This document shows positions 61,911 through 64,000 of a stretch of DNA of 64,000 bases, one piece after another; position 1 is the stretch's first letter, and the number at the start of each line of letters is the position of its first letter. A program made the translations under genes and the position numbers. Location of the stretch: contig NZ_FOMT01000001.1 of the NCBI RefSeq assembly GCF_900112695.1, forward strand, positions 1,364,001-1,428,000, given 5' to 3'. The notes beneath the pieces were generated by a model. It was not told the origin of the DNA, searched no databases, and was given only the letters and a program-made list of their open reading frames with translations. This DNA is from Paenibacillus catalpae. GTDB lineage: Bacteria; Bacillota; Bacilli; Paenibacillales; Paenibacillaceae.

Positions 61911-63155
61911 TTTGTCATATACTTGGCTTCTCAAGCGTTTTAAATATGGCCGATCCTGCAAATATAATTCCAGATCAGGGCTATGCCCATCCACAATCTC
62001 CTGAGCAATGATTTTGGACAGAAGCTGGCTGTATACCGTGCCATTATCGCCGTAAGCAAGCAAGAAGTAGCTGCTGGGAACATCATCATATTTCCCAATA
62101 ATAGGAAGACCATCCACCATCCCGCCGTAAAATGCTGCACAGGAATAAGCAGATTCTACCTGGATATCGGGGAATCTTCGGTTAAATTCCTCTATCAGAA
62201 GCTCCGATTTATGAATCAGCTTCCTGTCCCGATCGTCCGGATACGTCGTGTTGTCATCGAGACCACCGATAATTACGCGGTTATCCGCCGTTGAGCGGAT
62301 GTAGATATAAGGCCGTGCCGTTTCCCACAATAAAGTCCGGTTGTGCCAGGTAGAGAAATCCGTTACCGGCTGTGTCGTAACCGTATAGGTGCTGACGAAG
62401 GAAGCCTGCTTTTCTTTTCGAATATCCATATTGTCGTAACCGGCTGCAAAGATAACATAACGAGCGCTGACTTGGTATCCTTTTTTAGTGGAAATAATCA
62501 TGCGCTGCTGCTCTTTGTCATAATGATGCCCATTCATCTCCGAGTGCTCATACACCAGGACTCCCTGTTTAGCTGCATACTGGAATAGCGCGTGTGTGAA
62601 TTTGTAAGGATTCAGTTCTCCATCATGATAGGAATATATGGCCGCATCCCGACTGAAAGGATATTTCGCTTCAATATCTTCCTTCTTCCAGAAATCCACT
62701 TGGACGCCATGTCGTTTGATAAATTCGTATTCGTTTCTTAGACTTGCGACATCTTCTGGACAGCTTGCGGAATAAAGCGTATCACGACGGCAAAATTCAC
62801 AATCCATTTCAACACGCCGGGAGGCAGCCTCGATGTCGTCGATCGCCTCTTTTAACAGCTTGAGATGCCTTGCGATATACTCCTCGCCGAAGGTGTTAGT
62901 GAGAGAGGTGAACATCTTCTCACCCGAATATTGAATAATAGCCGTGTTTGTACTCGTGCTTCCCCCACCGACTGTTCCTTTTTCCAACACTACCGTCTTT
63001 AATCCCTGGTCAGCCAGATAGTAAGCGCACTGCGCCGCGGAGCTCCCTCCCCCAATTATCGCAACATCGCATTCTACATTGTCTTGTAAAGCAGGGTAAC
63101 TTGGGGCGACAGGCAAGGTTGATGGCCAGTAATATGTACCCGATTGTAAATTCAT
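61896..63155 (-). CDS. FAD-dependent oxidoreductase (DAO family)
   Basis: About 419 residues from ATG 63155 (GGGGG 7 nt upstream); the frame extends 54 codons further and would cross the 63218 hairpin and the divergent hydrolase start. The dinucleotide-binding motif DVAIIGGGSSAAQCAYYLAD and the glycine-rich GTVGGGSTSTNT are typical of glycine-oxidase/sarcosine-oxidase-like DAO proteins. The C-terminal GGMVDGLPIIGKYDD is also typical. It oxidises an amine or amino acid and makes hydrogen peroxide in most relatives; the substrate is unknown. Confidence 0.83.
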   Translation of the reverse strand: MNLQSGTYYWPSTLPVAPSYPALQDNVECDVAIIGGGSSAAQCAYYLADQGLKTVVLEKGTVGGGSTSTNTAIIQYSGEKMFTSLTNTFGEEYIARHLKLLKEAIDDIEAASRRVEMDCEFCRRDTLYSASCPEDVASLRNEYEFIKRHGVQVDFWKKEDIEAKYPFSRDAAIYSYHDGELNPYKFTHALFQYAAKQGVLVYEHSEMNGHHYDKEQQRMIISTKKGYQVSARYVIFAAGYDNMDIRKEKQASFVSTYTVTTQPVTDFSTWHNRTLLWETARPYIYIRSTADNRVIIGGLDDNTTYPDDRDRKLIHKSELLIEEFNRRFPDIQVESAYSCAAFYGGMVDGLPIIGKYDDVPSSYFLLAYGDNGTVYSQLLSKIIAQEIVDGHSPDLELYLQDRPYLKRLRSQVYDKQNFS

Positions 63156-63217
63156 GGATTTCCCCCTGTATGAAATAGGCTGGAAATTATTATGCCCCGT
63201 TATTTCGTTCTTAAAAG

Positions 63218-63246
63218 GCAAAGAACCGCAAATTGCGGCTCTTTGC
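63218..63246. other. Hairpin between divergent FAD oxidoreductase and hydrolase genes
   Basis: GCAAAGAACCGCAA pairs with TTGCGGCTCTTTGC with one mismatch. It lies in the leader of the FAD gene (minus strand), about 63 bp before its start; function unknown. Confidence 0.5.
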
Positions 63247-63307
63247 TTTAGGGATAAGAATGATTTGTCCTTGGAAAAATAATATATCCTAATAAAATGA
63301 CAAGTAG

Positions 63308-63955
63308 GTGTATGCATTGGATAAATTAAAACAGAATCTCGAGCAGAAAAATACAGCTGTAATCGTTGTTGATGTCCAAAATGATTACTGCCATCCAGAC
63401 GGTGCGATCGCTAAAACCGGAATTGACGTCAGTGCGGTTAGTCGGATGATGCCCAACCTGCAAGCCCTGTTAGATTCCGCACGGGAGCAAGGGATCCCTG
63501 TCATTTTTCTTCAGACGAATCACGAAAAAGCTACCGACTCTGAAGCGTGGCTCTCCCGTTTCAAGGATGGTATAAATCCGATTTGCCATACCGGCAGCTG
63601 GGGAGCCGAATTTTACGTCATCTCCCCAAAGGAAACAGATATTGTTGTAAAGAAACATCGATACAGCGGCTTTATTCATACCAGGCTTGAGTCCGTACTA
63701 CAGACCTTAAAGATCGAAACCCTTGTTATGACGGGTGTAAGTACTAATCTTTGCGTAGAATCCACCGCGAGAGACGGCTTTATGATGGATTATCGGATTG
63801 TGCTGATGAAGGATGCCTGTGCTGCCTTCTCTCAAGAAGAGCATGATATGACGGTCAAGACGGTTGATACTTACTTTGGAATGGCTTCTGATACGGAAGC
63901 TGTAATCAACTTCTGGCAGCACCAGGACAAACGCACGCCTCAGCTTCAAAACTAA
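63308..63955 (+). CDS. Isochorismatase-family cysteine hydrolase
   Basis: A 215-residue protein. The catalytic triad is seen as Asp22 (VVDVQNDY), Lys115/116 (VVKKHRYSGF) and Cys149 (GVSTNLCVESTA), the pattern of the isochorismatase/nicotinamidase superfamily. GTG 63308 is used here; TTG 63317 with AGG 8 nt upstream is an alternative. Divergent from the FAD gene, so both may serve one nitrogen-compound pathway, for example removing an amide or ureide; this is a guess. It ends 1 nt past the stop of the convergent partial gene. Confidence 0.83.
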   Translation: MYALDKLKQNLEQKNTAVIVVDVQNDYCHPDGAIAKTGIDVSAVSRMMPNLQALLDSAREQGIPVIFLQTNHEKATDSEAWLSRFKDGINPICHTGSWGAEFYVISPKETDIVVKKHRYSGFIHTRLESVLQTLKIETLVMTGVSTNLCVESTARDGFMMDYRIVLMKDACAAFSQEEHDMTVKTVDTYFGMASDTEAVINFWQHQDKRTPQLQN

Positions 63956-63999
63956 ACACGCACGGGAAGCCGAATGGTGGCCATCGCTTCCTTCTTCTG
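63952..63999 (-). CDS. Last 15 codons of a gene entering from the right
   Basis: The minus strand reads KKEAMATIRLPVRV and a TAG stop at 63952-63954. The ending ATIRLPV resembles the last strand of a HATPase domain of a sensor kinase. Only the C-terminus is inside the window, so the identity is uncertain. Confidence 0.35.
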   Translation of the reverse strand, partial: QKKEAMATIRLPVRV

Positions 64000-64000
64000 T

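Overview
The window is a chromosomal stretch of a spore-forming, Gram-positive soil bacterium, most likely Paenibacillus. The evidence is two GerA-C-B spore-germination gene sets, YesM/YesN-type two-component genes beside LplA/LplB/YtcP-type sugar uptake genes, large secreted glycoside hydrolases (one with an S-layer-homology tail), a Zur-box zinc regulon and AGGAGG-type ribosome binding sites. I saw no rRNA, tRNA, CRISPR array, transposase or prophage genes.

Layout. 1-2.3 kb: decayed gerA-gerC-gerB remnant (nonsense codon, two frameshifts, deletion). 2.3-5.8 kb: MFS exporter, TetR regulator with palindromic operators, an SDR without the usual Tyr/Lys pair, and the iron chaperone Fra. 5.9-9.7 kb: second gerA-C-B set, intact except for one in-frame TAG in gerA. 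9.7-13 kb: ArsR / SRPBCC / short UvrA-like ATPase operon with a well-defined operator-promoter. 13.1-16.1 kb: response regulator, histidine kinase and lipoprotein operon. 16.4-17.9 kb: two head-to-head beheaded genes (GH51 and AraC), apparently one deletion scar. 17.9-24.3 kb: RNase H-like, DinB, LysR/MFS pair, amidase, GNAT and a uridine-kinase-like NTPase. 24.4-26.9 kb: a PrsW-type intramembrane protease fused to a PD-(D/E)XK-like nuclease, followed 2 nt later by a small acidic gene; this is the best candidate for an unusual system. 27.1-40.4 kb: GH2 enzyme, hybrid sensor kinase, membrane protein, 1371-residue multidomain glycoside hydrolase, a small protein, SDR and AraC regulator. 40.7-57.0 kb: polysaccharide-use locus with YesM/YesN-like sensor-regulator, two related GH16 enzymes, GH92 alpha-mannosidase, a beta-propeller glycosidase and an LplA/B/YtcP-like ABC importer. 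57.2-61.9 kb: GNAT and a Zur regulon (ZagA/YciC GTPase plus znuCBA with three Zur boxes). 61.9-64 kb: FAD oxidoreductase, isochorismatase-family hydrolase and the last codons of one more gene.

How it fits together. The GH16, GH92 and propeller enzymes would cut an external beta-glucan or mannan-containing glycan. The ABC importer would take up the oligosaccharides and the YesM/YesN pair would sense them. The GH2 and multidomain glycanase loci look like neighbouring carbohydrate modules. The zinc genes form a standard starvation response. Both germination loci carry damage, so their function in this strain is uncertain. All functional statements come from reading motifs in the sequence; no database search was run.
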